From contig CALEPV010000031.1 of NCBI GenBank assembly GCA_937910905.1, forward strand, positions 1 through 32,553: DNA of 32,553 nt. The letters run 5' to 3'. The number at the start of each line of letters is the position of its first letter. Position 1 is the stretch's first letter. Source of the DNA: an uncultured Prevotellaceae bacterium (GTDB lineage: Bacteria; Bacteroidota; Bacteroidia; Bacteroidales; Bacteroidaceae). Below are positions 8,295-15,909 of the stretch, piece after piece. The position numbers were made by a program, and so were the translations under genes. Below the pieces are notes generated by a model. The model saw nothing but the letters and a program-made list of their open reading frames with translations, did not search any database and had not been told where the DNA came from.

Positions 8295-9071
8295 ATGCGA
8301 ATACTTATCCTCGGAGCAGGCAAGATGGGATCGTTCTTCGTTGACCTGCTGTCGTTCGACCACGAAGTGGCGGTCTACGACATTGACCCCAAGAAGCTAC
8401 GCTTCATGTACAATACCGAACGCTTCACCTCACTCGACGAGGTGGATGCGTTCAACCCAGAGTTCGTAATCAATGCCGTATCGCTGAAGTACACGATTCA
8501 GGTGTTCGACCAACTGCTACCGCACATCCACAAGGACTGCATACTGTCGGACATCAGCTCGGTCAAGACCGGCTTCAAGGAGTACTACGAGCAGAGCAGA
8601 CACCGCTACGTGTCCACTCACCCGATGTTCGGCCCCACCTTCGCCAACCTCGGACAGCTGTCCAACGAGAACGCCATCATCATCAACGAAGGCGACTACA
8701 TGGGCCGCGTATTCTTCCGCGACCTGTACCAGCGCCTGGGCATACACCTGCAGGAGCTGTCCTTCGCCGAGCACGACGAGACCATGTCCTACTCCCTGAG
8801 CATACCTTTCGTCTCGACATTCGTTTTTGCCGCCGTGATGAAGCACCAGGACACTCCAGGTACGACCTTCAAGCGGCACATGAAGATAGCTCGCGGCGTG
8901 CTGTCGGAGGATGACACCCTGCTGCGTGAGATTCTGTTCAACCCGCACACCAAGCCGCAGGTAGAGAACATCCGCTCGCAGCTCAAAGAGCTGATAGCCA
9001 TCATTGACACCCGCGACGAGCAGGCCATGAACGCCTACCTGACCAAGATTAGGCGCAATATAGATAACTAA
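8295..9071 (+). CDS. tyrA: Prephenate dehydrogenase
   Basis: This NAD(P)-dependent enzyme converts prephenate to 4-hydroxyphenylpyruvate, the tyrosine branch. The 258-residue protein begins with a Rossmann motif GAGKMGSFF (residues 7-15) and contains SDISSVKTGF and the conserved active-site HPMFGPT. It lacks a C-terminal ACT domain, so regulation is probably transcriptional or through other enzymes. It is the last gene of the aromatic operon, 92 bp after the DAHP synthase/chorismate mutase gene; the gap holds repeat copy A, which ends 4 bp before the ATG. With pheA and the aminotransferase, the operon covers both the Phe and Tyr branches, in agreement with the mixed Tyr/Phe leader peptide. 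Confidence 0.92.
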   Translation: MRILILGAGKMGSFFVDLLSFDHEVAVYDIDPKKLRFMYNTERFTSLDEVDAFNPEFVINAVSLKYTIQVFDQLLPHIHKDCILSDISSVKTGFKEYYEQSRHRYVSTHPMFGPTFANLGQLSNENAIIINEGDYMGRVFFRDLYQRLGIHLQELSFAEHDETMSYSLSIPFVSTFVFAAVMKHQDTPGTTFKRHMKIARGVLSEDDTLLREILFNPHTKPQVENIRSQLKELIAIIDTRDEQAMNAYLTKIRRNIDN

Positions 9072-9093
9072 GGGGGGGAGAGTAGAGAGTAGA

Positions 9094-9119
9094 ATGTCTT
9101 AGACTAAATGACATCTTTT
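9094..9119 (+). terminator. Possible terminator after tyrA
   Basis: ATGTC (9094-9098) can pair with GACAT (9110-9114), followed by CTTTTA. The stem is only 5 bp, so this is a weak candidate for the end of the aromatic operon. Confidence 0.3.
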
Positions 9120-9174
9120 ATACTATGCTCAATAATAATAGAGCAAAGATAGCAATTCTTGAGATGTTACCACC

Positions 9175-9211
9175 CTTCCCCTCAAAGGGGCAGTGAGGAG
9201 GGGTCTTGGGG
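9175..9211. repeat. GC-rich extragenic repeat, copy B (diverged)
   Basis: CTTCCCCTCAAAGGGG followed by CAGTGAGGAGGGGTCT aligns with copy A base by base, with several substitutions. It lies upstream of the DUF6122 gene. Confidence 0.55.
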
Positions 9212-9238
9212 TCTTTAAGTCTGTGAGCCTGGTATCTT

Positions 9239-9658
9239 ATGATAAAGCCACTACTACACTACGGTCTGCACTTCGGTGCACCATTCCTGCTGGCCTTGTT
9301 CTTCAGGCAAGAGCATCGCCACAAGACTCTGTGCATCATGTTGTGCACCATGCTTGTCGACGCCGACCACTTGCTGGCCACACCCGTCTTCAGCCCTGAC
9401 CGCATGAGCATAGGCTTCCATCCGCTACACTCCTATCCCGCCATAGCAATCTACGCCACCGTCTTCGCCCTAACGTTCATCATGCCAAAGTGCCGCATAC
9501 ACCTTCCAAGATGGCTTGCACCACAACAGCACACACACACACCAAAACGCCTGCCACCACAACAGCACACACACCAACTTTGGTGGCTGCGCCCACTGTG
9601 CCTCGGCCTGCTCTGCCATATGCTCATCGACTATCTCGACTTCACCCTCTGGCACTAA
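9239..9658 (+). CDS. DUF6122-like integral membrane protein
   Basis: The 139-residue protein has an N-terminal LHYGLHFGAPFLLALFF helix, the sequence MLCTMLVDADHLLATPVFSPDRMSIGFHPLHSY and a C-terminal LLCHMLIDYLDF. These His/Asp-rich membrane motifs (DADHLL, HPLHSY, HMLIDYLD) resemble the DUF6122 family and, more loosely, membrane metal-dependent hydrolases (YdjM-like). No function is established. Between the second and last membrane segments there is an in-frame duplicated insert: PQQHTH recurs 12 residues apart, encoded by a CAC/ACA-rich 36-bp-spaced repeat (about 9519-9579). That insert looks recently expanded and probably forms a loop. Confidence 0.6.
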   Translation: MIKPLLHYGLHFGAPFLLALFFRQEHRHKTLCIMLCTMLVDADHLLATPVFSPDRMSIGFHPLHSYPAIAIYATVFALTFIMPKCRIHLPRWLAPQQHTHTPKRLPPQQHTHQLWWLRPLCLGLLCHMLIDYLDFTLWH

Positions 9659-9692
9659 ACACCCACCGCCATCCAGCCCCAAGTGGTCCCAC

Positions 9693-9808
9693 CCTGTGGC
9701 CGCCGGTCCGCCCAGCTGCATAAATCCCTACCGTCCTGTGGCCGCCGGTTCGCCCAGCTGCATAAATCCCCACCGTCCTGTGGCCGCCGGTCCGCCCGGC
9801 GGCACAAA
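9693..9808. repeat. 42-bp tandem repeat, about 2.8 copies
   Basis: Units begin at 9693, 9735 and 9777, exactly 42 bp apart. Each starts CCTGTGGCCGCCGGT(C/T)CGCC and continues with CAGCTGCATAAATCCC; the third copy is partial and diverges after CCGCCCGG. The array fills the space between the DUF6122 gene and the thioesterase gene. Unit function is unknown; a VNTR arising by slippage is the simplest reading. Confidence 0.8.
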
Positions 9809-9826
9809 TAATCCCCCAATACCACC

Positions 9827-10216
9827 ATGCTTACCCCAGGCCTCACCCACACCAGCACCCTCACCGTAACCACCGCCCACACCGCCGTAGCCCTTGGCTC
9901 CGGCGACCTGTCCGTCCTAGCCACACCCGCCATGCTTGCCCTCATGGAGAACGCAGCCATGCTAGCCGTAGCCCCAGAGCTGCCCCACGACAGCACCACC
10001 GTGGGTGGACACATCAGCAGTTCGCACCTAAAACCATCGCCTATAGGCAGCACCGTCGAGGCGACAGCCACACTCACAGAAGTCAAAGGACGCAAGCTCA
10101 CATTCAGCCTGTCCGCACGCCAGACAAGCAACCCCGATGGCACGCCCTGCGACCAGCTGATAGGGGAGGGGAGTCACCTGCGTTTCGTGGTCAACAGGGA
10201 GGCTTTTATTCCTTAA
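9827..10216 (+). CDS. FlK-like hotdog-fold acyl-CoA thioesterase
   Basis: The 129-residue protein matches the fluoroacetyl-CoA thioesterase (FlK)-like hotdog family: ATPAMLALMENAAM, then TVGGHISSSHLKPSPIG, then IGEGSHLRFVV. The candidate catalytic triad T33, E41, H67 has the same spacing as Thr42, Glu50, His76 of Streptomyces FlK. FlK itself hydrolyses fluoroacetyl-CoA, but most relatives are general short-chain acyl-CoA thioesterases, so fluoroacetate specificity should not be assumed. It probably acts in the cytoplasm, removing acyl groups from CoA. The gene follows a 42-bp tandem repeat and precedes an AAA ATPase gene that has its own promoter. Confidence 0.8.
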   Translation: MLTPGLTHTSTLTVTTAHTAVALGSGDLSVLATPAMLALMENAAMLAVAPELPHDSTTVGGHISSSHLKPSPIGSTVEATATLTEVKGRKLTFSLSARQTSNPDGTPCDQLIGEGSHLRFVVNREAFIP

Positions 10217-10240
10217 TGTGCACTTTTTGCTAAGTCAGAG

Positions 10241-10271
10241 TTTGCAATATCACAGGTTATCTATACCTTTG
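10241..10271 (+). promoter_or_regulatory. Promoter of the AAA ATPase gene
   Basis: TTTG (10241-10244), 19 bp spacer, TACCTTTG (10264-10271) is a full match to the Bacteroidetes promoter. Transcription would start near 10278, about 25 nt before the ATG at 10303. Confidence 0.8.
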
Positions 10272-10302
10272 TGGCCTCACATGAGTGAACCGATAAGCCA
10301 CA

Positions 10303-11478
10303 ATGGAGTCTTTTTTTCGCACACATGCCTACCTGGTAGAGCACACTGATTTGCCCGTACGTCGCGCGCTGATGGATGAGATTGACTGGCGACAGCCACT
10401 CATCGGAATAAAGGGTACACGCGGTGTAGGCAAGACATCGTTCCTGCTACAATACGCCAAAGAGCACTACAACGTGGAGTCGCGCAAGTGCCTCTACGTG
10501 AACATGAACAACTTCTACTTCCAGGGACGAGGTCTCTCCGACTTCGCCCGCGAGTTCCGCATGGGCGGCGGCGAGGTGCTGCTTATCGACCAAGTGTTCA
10601 AACAACCGCAGTGGAGCAGCGAGCTGCGTCGCTGTCACGACGAGAACCCAGGGCTGCGCATCGTGTTCACTGGTTCGTCGGTGATGCGCCTCAAGGAGGA
10701 GAACTCGGAGCTGAACGGTCTGGTGGGCAGCTACAACCTGCGAGGCTTCTCGTTCCGCGAGTTCCTCAACTTGAAGACCGGCCTGAACCTTCCCGCCTAC
10801 TCGCTGAGCGAGATACTAAGCCACCACCAGTCCATCACAGCACACATCCTGGAACAAGTGGACCCGCTGCAGTTCCTGCAAGGCTACCTGCATCACGGCT
10901 TCTACCCGTTCTTTCTGGAGCATCGCAACTTCTCGGAGAACCTGCTGAAGACTATGAACATGATGATTGAAGTGGACATTTTGCTCATCAAGCAGATAGA
11001 GCTCAAGTACCTTAGCAAGCTCAAGAAGCTGCTCTACCTGCTTGCCATCAACCGCCCTTGTGCACCCAACGTCAGCCAGCTGGCCATAGACATTGAGACC
11101 AGCCGCGCCACCGTGATGAACTACATCAAGTACCTCTCCGACGCACGCCTCATCAACCTTATATACCGTCAAGGCGAGGAGTTCCCGAAGAAGCCGGCCA
11201 AGGTGATGATGCACAACTCCAATCTGATGTACACCATCTACCCCTCCAGCATGGAGACTATAGACGTGGCCGAGACGTTCTTCCAGAATGCGCTGTGGGC
11301 TTACCACGACGTACGAATGGGCGACCGCTACTCTTCGTTCATCGTAGACGGCCGCCACTTCAAGGTCAGCATGAGCGAACCACGCCGAAACAACCCTGCA
11401 ATAATATATGCTTGCCACAGCACCCGACAAGGACACGACAACATACTGCCGCTGTGGCTCTTCGGATTCCTGTACTAA
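10303..11478 (+). CDS. AAA ATPase of the AAA_14/DUF4143 type
   Basis: The 391-residue protein has Walker A GTRGVGKT (38-45), Walker B EVLLIDQV (D96), a sensor-like IVFTGSS, and a C-terminal part with a winged-helix-like segment (NVSQLAIDIETSRATVMNYIKYLSDARLINLI). This layout is typical of the abundant bacterial AAA_14 ATPases with a DUF4143-like C-terminal region. They are often found in mobile or accessory positions and have no settled function. A monocistronic unit is likely, since it has its own promoter and the next gene is convergent. The C-terminus is short after the helical part, so the nuclease-like DUF4143 end may be degenerate. The 19-bp gap to the convergent RyR gene holds a hairpin. 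Confidence 0.8.
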   Translation: MESFFRTHAYLVEHTDLPVRRALMDEIDWRQPLIGIKGTRGVGKTSFLLQYAKEHYNVESRKCLYVNMNNFYFQGRGLSDFAREFRMGGGEVLLIDQVFKQPQWSSELRRCHDENPGLRIVFTGSSVMRLKEENSELNGLVGSYNLRGFSFREFLNLKTGLNLPAYSLSEILSHHQSITAHILEQVDPLQFLQGYLHHGFYPFFLEHRNFSENLLKTMNMMIEVDILLIKQIELKYLSKLKKLLYLLAINRPCAPNVSQLAIDIETSRATVMNYIKYLSDARLINLIYRQGEEFPKKPAKVMMHNSNLMYTIYPSSMETIDVAETFFQNALWAYHDVRMGDRYSSFIVDGRHFKVSMSEPRRNNPAIIYACHSTRQGHDNILPLWLFGFLY

Positions 11479-11501
11479 TAGCCCCTTGGCGGGCGACTAT
11501 T
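11477..11501. terminator. Hairpin between convergent genes
   Basis: AATAGCCC (11477-11484) can pair with GGGC (11491-11494) and CTATT (11497-11501) around a small bulge. It overlaps the ends of both convergent genes. There is no T-run, so termination is only a suggestion. Confidence 0.3.
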
Positions 11502-12171
11502 GGCGCTTCACAATGTCGTAGCCGAGGGCCACAAACAGCTTCAGCGTATTGATTGCCATGGCACGGTCGTACTCCTTCTCGGACTCCGGCAGCTGTTGAT
11601 ACGGTACCATATCAGGTGTCTCCAGAGAGTAGTCAGCACGCTTCGGTCCGTAGGTCCAGCCCTCGCTCTGACGCTCCGTAGCCCATACGTCGTGGTTGTT
11701 CTCAGCTATCGTCTCCTGCAGTTCGACATATCCATCCGGCAACTGAATGCCGCTGAGGTCTATCGGGCGCGGAGTGTAAGTGGAGTTGTTGGGCGGGAAT
11801 GCCGTTGTGCAGCTGCCGCCTGACTGATGCCACGAGCTGATGAAGGCTGCCATGTCTACCGTCTGCCGGCAGTCGTCCATAGGGTTGTAGAGCACAACCT
11901 CACTCTTCACTTTGTTGGCACTAAGCAACACCACCGACACGGCCTTGTCCGGCTCTCTGCCCAGCAGCGATGCCATCACAGTAGGCAGCACAATGCCACC
12001 CTTGCCCATAGCAGGGAATATGCTGCCCGGATTGGCTATCTGACGATGGAACACGCGCCAGTCTGTTTCCTCGAATTGTGTGGCCTTAAAGCCTCGTTGC
12101 GATAGTGCGAAAGCTACGCACTGGTCGTAGTATGATGTGTTCATGGATCTGGTGTTGTTTGGTTGTTTCAT
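11497..12171 (-). CDS. RyR-domain protein with novel N-terminal region
   Basis: The C-terminal residues 137-222 are a clear ryanodine-receptor repeat (RyR) domain: ENNHDVWATERQSEGWTYGP, then TPDMVPYQQLPESEKEYDR and LKLFVALGYDI. In eukaryotic ryanodine receptors these repeats flank the phosphorylation-controlled part of the channel; bacterial copies exist but their ligand or role is not established. The N-terminal 130 residues (with GKGGIVLPTVMASLL and VVLLSANKVKSEVVLYNP) match no family I recognise. There is no signal peptide or membrane segment, so it is cytoplasmic. ATG 12171 lies 12 bp after the preceding stop; M10 is an alternative. It is the last of seven genes in the operon, which also encodes a second RyR protein. 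Confidence 0.85.
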   Translation of the reverse strand: MKQPNNTRSMNTSYYDQCVAFALSQRGFKATQFEETDWRVFHRQIANPGSIFPAMGKGGIVLPTVMASLLGREPDKAVSVVLLSANKVKSEVVLYNPMDDCRQTVDMAAFISSWHQSGGSCTTAFPPNNSTYTPRPIDLSGIQLPDGYVELQETIAENNHDVWATERQSEGWTYGPKRADYSLETPDMVPYQQLPESEKEYDRAMAINTLKLFVALGYDIVKRQ

Positions 12172-12183
12172 TCAGTGTTGCAA

Positions 12184-13515
12184 TTATTGCGCCGGAGCGG
12201 CCGGCATCTGGCCTCCGCCTGCCGGCATCTGGCCTCCTGCAGCACCAGCCGGAGCAGCTGCACCCGCGGCACCCATTGCCCCTTGATGGGCAGCAGCAGA
12301 CGATGCTGCGCCAAGTCCGGACAGCTGTACACTCTGGTTGAGCGCAGGAGTATATGTGGCCTTCAGTATCTTGGTCTGGTTGTCGCGGAATGTGGTTACC
12401 ACAGACTGCCAGTAGTCATTCTGTGCCTTGCCGCCATTCTGCATCCTTACAAGCTGCTTGTAGTCGCGATGCCAGTGCTTGGAGCGCTCCGACGAGGGGT
12501 TGTATGTGCAGCGCTCTGAAATCGTGGCCTTCATCCTGTACTCGCCCGTACCCCACGATGGATTGTTGATTGATACAGGCATGTACGAGCGTGGCACCAC
12601 GAAGCAGTCGCCCGTAACCTCTATTGGGTGCTGTCCTCTGGTCAGAGCCTGCTCGCGGGTGTATACGTACACCGAGTCGCGCAGGTCGCTCTCGTTGATG
12701 GGGATGTTGATGGAGAACGAACCCAGCTGTACGTCCTGGAACACCTGCACCAGCTCGTTGATCCACGACGATGTGACGTCTATCTTGACGTTTATGTTCA
12801 TATTACCGTACTCAGCAAATGAGAACTGGCTGATGGTGTTCCAGTAGTCACGCTCGTCCTTGGACATCTCACCGCGAGGGCGCTGCAGGTTCGGCAGGAA
12901 CGAGCGATAGGGGTAGAATTCTATCGTATCGGCCACCAGATAGAACTTGCTGTGCAGGAACATGTGGCTGAGTCGCGTGGTGTCTATATGGCACACAACA
13001 CGTAGCACCTCGTGACCCTGGCGGTGTGCACGCAGCGTGAAACCGTCGAACTTCATGTCCGTCGGGTCCAGTGGACCATACTTCGACTGCGAGCCATAGA
13101 AGTCCGTCTGTCCCTTTACAGACTGTAGCGAGTCCACAAATACGCACTCCCGCTGCCGCATCGACAGCCATTCCTTCTTCTGCTTGGAGCGAACTTCCAG
13201 CAGGTTGATGATTTCCGTGCTGACGACATCCACCACCGCTGCCACGCCGCCTACCAGCATGCCACGTCCTATATCCGTGAGCACACTGCGCGTTGCAGAA
13301 CGGTACTGCGATGCTGCATGGTTGATTTTATCTCGGCTCTCCGTGCTCATCGGGTTGACTTCGAGCTCAAATGCCGACTCCACAGCACCCATGTTGATGC
13401 CGTGCATGATGTCCGGCGCAGCCGCAGATGCTGCACCTCCACGTGGCTGTGCAGAGCTCGTTAGAACTGCTCCGAAAGCCAATAGTACCAGTAATAATGT
13501 GTGTCTTATGCCCAT
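12184..13515 (-). CDS. Secreted protein of unknown function with Ala/Gly/Pro-rich tail
   Basis: The 443-residue protein has an N-terminal signal peptide (MGIRHTLLLVLLAFGAVLTSSAQ) and a second hydrophobic glycine-rich segment at about 83-105 (GRGMLVGGVAAVVDVVSTEI) that could be a membrane hairpin. A beta-rich middle (about 140-385) includes FDGFTLRAHRQGHEVLRVVCHIDTT in two halves and WINELVQVFQDVQLGSFSI. The last 60 residues are low-complexity, with a tandem GGQMPAGGGQMPA whose DNA is a short direct repeat near 12200-12240. No family recognised. It lies 21 bp after the CHAT protease gene and 12 bp before the RyR gene. It may be a substrate, pore or scaffold for the protease, but nothing in its sequence proves this. 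Confidence 0.75.
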   Translation of the reverse strand: MGIRHTLLLVLLAFGAVLTSSAQPRGGAASAAAPDIMHGINMGAVESAFELEVNPMSTESRDKINHAASQYRSATRSVLTDIGRGMLVGGVAAVVDVVSTEIINLLEVRSKQKKEWLSMRQRECVFVDSLQSVKGQTDFYGSQSKYGPLDPTDMKFDGFTLRAHRQGHEVLRVVCHIDTTRLSHMFLHSKFYLVADTIEFYPYRSFLPNLQRPRGEMSKDERDYWNTISQFSFAEYGNMNINVKIDVTSSWINELVQVFQDVQLGSFSINIPINESDLRDSVYVYTREQALTRGQHPIEVTGDCFVVPRSYMPVSINNPSWGTGEYRMKATISERCTYNPSSERSKHWHRDYKQLVRMQNGGKAQNDYWQSVVTTFRDNQTKILKATYTPALNQSVQLSGLGAASSAAAHQGAMGAAGAAAPAGAAGGQMPAGGGQMPAAPAQ

Positions 13516-13536
13516 AGTCTCGTAATGTATATTGTG

Positions 13537-15909
13537 TTATTCTAAGCCATCTATGAGGATGAACGCATTGGTGTAATAAGGGGCGTTGAATGTCTTGTGC
13601 CGTATGCGTCCGCTGCTGTAGCGTATTGGGAACTTCTCTGTCATCAGCGCCTGTCGTGCTGCCATGAACGCCTCATGCAACGTCATACCGCTCTCCAGAT
13701 TGGCATACAGACGGCGTATGAATATGCCCGTCGACTGGTCATCTACGCTCCACAATGCCGCTACAATAGCCTTTACACCAGCAGCCTTCCATGCACGCTG
13801 CAAGCCGAATACACCATCGGGAGTGATGTATCCCAGTCCTGTCATACAGGCCGACATCACCACCAAGTCAAGACTGTCGAGGTGCATACCGGCCACCTCG
13901 CGTGCCGACAGTATGCCGTCAAGGTGTGAACAGTCAAACTGAGAGTTCTGCATGTTGGCCTGTGCTCCAGCCATGAACAGGCAGCTCTGTGACAGCTGCT
14001 GGTCAGTGGTTGCGGGACGCAGGTCTGTGCCAGCAGTAGTAGCATCGGCAAACATGCCGTGGGTCGAGAACAGCGCCACATGATGGCTGCCCAGCAGGTT
14101 GCGCACGGCAGATTCGGTTACGCTGTCGGCATATAGCACCACGTCGCTACCGCTGCCGCGCAACACCCGCACGCTGTCCACTTCGGCACGAGAGTTCATC
14201 AGGTGCGGCAGCGTTCCGCCTGTGGCCGAATGCAACGAATAGGCCAGCTCATCATTGGATGTGCCATCAGATTGTACACCATCTTCCGATATGCTGTGTC
14301 CATACTCGACATCGCCGCACATCAGCATATTGTCCGTGCGGACACCCGTGCGCTTCTCTGTCAGCATACGTGTGGATGTGAGCCTGTAGAACTGCTTGCC
14401 CTCCAATGCAGGAGGAAGCAGATACTCCACCGCCAGCTGATGCGTAATGCCATCGGCAGCAAAGTAGACCTCCTTACTGTCGGCTATAGCACTCTGCAGC
14501 GCTTCATTCCATATCTTCAATCGCAGCAGCGAATCACAGTAGAGCAGGTTTATCGGCGCTTGTTCATTGGTCGTTGACAATGCCTGGCTCACCGTGACAC
14601 GGCTGGCATCGCCACCAACATTATGCTGCTTAATGCTATCCACAGCCGCAATGTGTATGAACTGTGGAGCATTGGACTTCTTGGTCAGTACCAGTGCAGC
14701 CAGCTGCGACTGGCCGCCGCGGTCATAGCATATAAACTCTATTGCTGCTGATGAGTCGGGCATACAAGCCTTCACCTGCGGCCATTGAACACGCACGGAT
14801 GCCAGCGCTGCACGCCGCTCAGCAGCATTCATATCAGGGCGGAACGTGCGTCCCACCTGCAGCAGCACGGCCTTGCTGAACAGCGCTACGTTGTAGAGTA
14901 GGGCGGGGTCGTGGTCCTCAAGGCGGTAGCAGTCTGTTACGAATGGATGCTCAGCCATCCAGTACTGCTCGCGCTCGGCATCTGTCATCGCCACAAAGTT
15001 GGCATCCACGTATTGGCGTGCCATGTCGAGATACCTGCGATAGCAGGCCAGAGCCTCCGCGTTGTAGCGTCCTGTTGCCTCGTACTGCAGCATGAGTATC
15101 TTAGCATGTCGGCGCAAGTACTCAGCATAGCGGTGCTGATCGCGTGTGGAATAGTACTTCTCAACTTCCTTGATAATGTGCAGTGCCTCCTTGTAGTTAC
15201 CTGTCTGAGCCAGGCACAGAGCCCGCTGCGAAAGCACCTGCATACGGTCGTCACGCATCTCTGAGGTCTCCTCTTGGCGGTTGCCATGCTTCGATGCCAA
15301 AATGGTGTCTATCTGCTGAAGGGCCTGGTCGTAGCGCGCCTGGCGATAGTACAGCTGCACCAGCTCGTCGCGCACCTTCCACATAAAGTCGCGGTCTTCA
15401 GTGCTATACACCGGGCGCAGCTGCAAGGCACGCAGAAGCGAGACCTGCGAACTGTCGAACTGTTCGGTGAGGTACAGGCGGCTACCGTCTATCTTGGCAA
15501 TGTCGGATTGCAGGGTCGCACGCATACGGTCGGTACGCTTCGTGTGTCGTCCGTTCAGGGCTGCCGTCATCTGGCTGGAAGCCTGCAGCATGACCACATG
15601 ATTGCCCAGCATATAGGCTGTCTCGGCCAGGCTTTTCTTCGTTGGCCAGTATACGCGCTCGAAGTCGGCATCTCCCAGAGCCTCTGGTGCCACTCCATGC
15701 TGCTGCATGGCGGCTTCGATATCACGGTTCAGGCGCAAGGCGCACCTGTAGGCTTCGAAGTACTGATGCTGCCCGTTCAGACGGATTACGCTGTCGAGCC
15801 GCTCCGAGTGAGTATAGTCGTACAGTCGTTCCTGGGCACGCAATGCTACACATACCATCAGCAGCAGCGCTATGGTACAGAGAATACGATGATGGATGTG
15901 TCTACTCAT
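13537..15909 (-). CDS. Secreted TPR-CHAT caspase-like protease
   Basis: CHAT domains are clan CD cysteine peptidases related to caspases, separase and gingipains. The 790-residue protein has a signal peptide (1-26, ending LRAQ), a helical TPR-like region (about 35-300, e.g. ALCLAQTGNYKEALHIIKEVEKYY in part) and a C-terminal CHAT domain (about 470-790). The catalytic His is H617 in FSTHG and the catalytic Cys is C688 in VVMSACMTG, followed by the typical GVFGLQRAWKAAGVKAIVAALWSVDDQ in segments. Both catalytic residues are present, so it should be active. The signal peptide predicts export, whereas the CHAT proteases known from defence systems are cytoplasmic. It overlaps the pseudokinase gene by 8 bp, which suggests translational coupling. 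Confidence 0.92.
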   Translation of the reverse strand: MSRHIHHRILCTIALLLMVCVALRAQERLYDYTHSERLDSVIRLNGQHQYFEAYRCALRLNRDIEAAMQQHGVAPEALGDADFERVYWPTKKSLAETAYMLGNHVVMLQASSQMTAALNGRHTKRTDRMRATLQSDIAKIDGSRLYLTEQFDSSQVSLLRALQLRPVYSTEDRDFMWKVRDELVQLYYRQARYDQALQQIDTILASKHGNRQEETSEMRDDRMQVLSQRALCLAQTGNYKEALHIIKEVEKYYSTRDQHRYAEYLRRHAKILMLQYEATGRYNAEALACYRRYLDMARQYVDANFVAMTDAEREQYWMAEHPFVTDCYRLEDHDPALLYNVALFSKAVLLQVGRTFRPDMNAAERRAALASVRVQWPQVKACMPDSSAAIEFICYDRGGQSQLAALVLTKKSNAPQFIHIAAVDSIKQHNVGGDASRVTVSQALSTTNEQAPINLLYCDSLLRLKIWNEALQSAIADSKEVYFAADGITHQLAVEYLLPPALEGKQFYRLTSTRMLTEKRTGVRTDNMLMCGDVEYGHSISEDGVQSDGTSNDELAYSLHSATGGTLPHLMNSRAEVDSVRVLRGSGSDVVLYADSVTESAVRNLLGSHHVALFSTHGMFADATTAGTDLRPATTDQQLSQSCLFMAGAQANMQNSQFDCSHLDGILSAREVAGMHLDSLDLVVMSACMTGLGYITPDGVFGLQRAWKAAGVKAIVAALWSVDDQSTGIFIRRLYANLESGMTLHEAFMAARQALMTEKFPIRYSSGRIRHKTFNAPYYTNAFILIDGLE

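Noticed and set aside
9655..10143. Long - strand frame opposite the thioesterase gene
   Set aside because: It is a shadow of the + strand coding region and the 42-bp repeats, with Arg/Ser/Val-rich low-complexity translation.
9827..10216. Dedicated fluoroacetate resistance gene
   Set aside because: The FlK-like triad is present, but most relatives are general thioesterases and nothing nearby suggests organofluorine chemistry.
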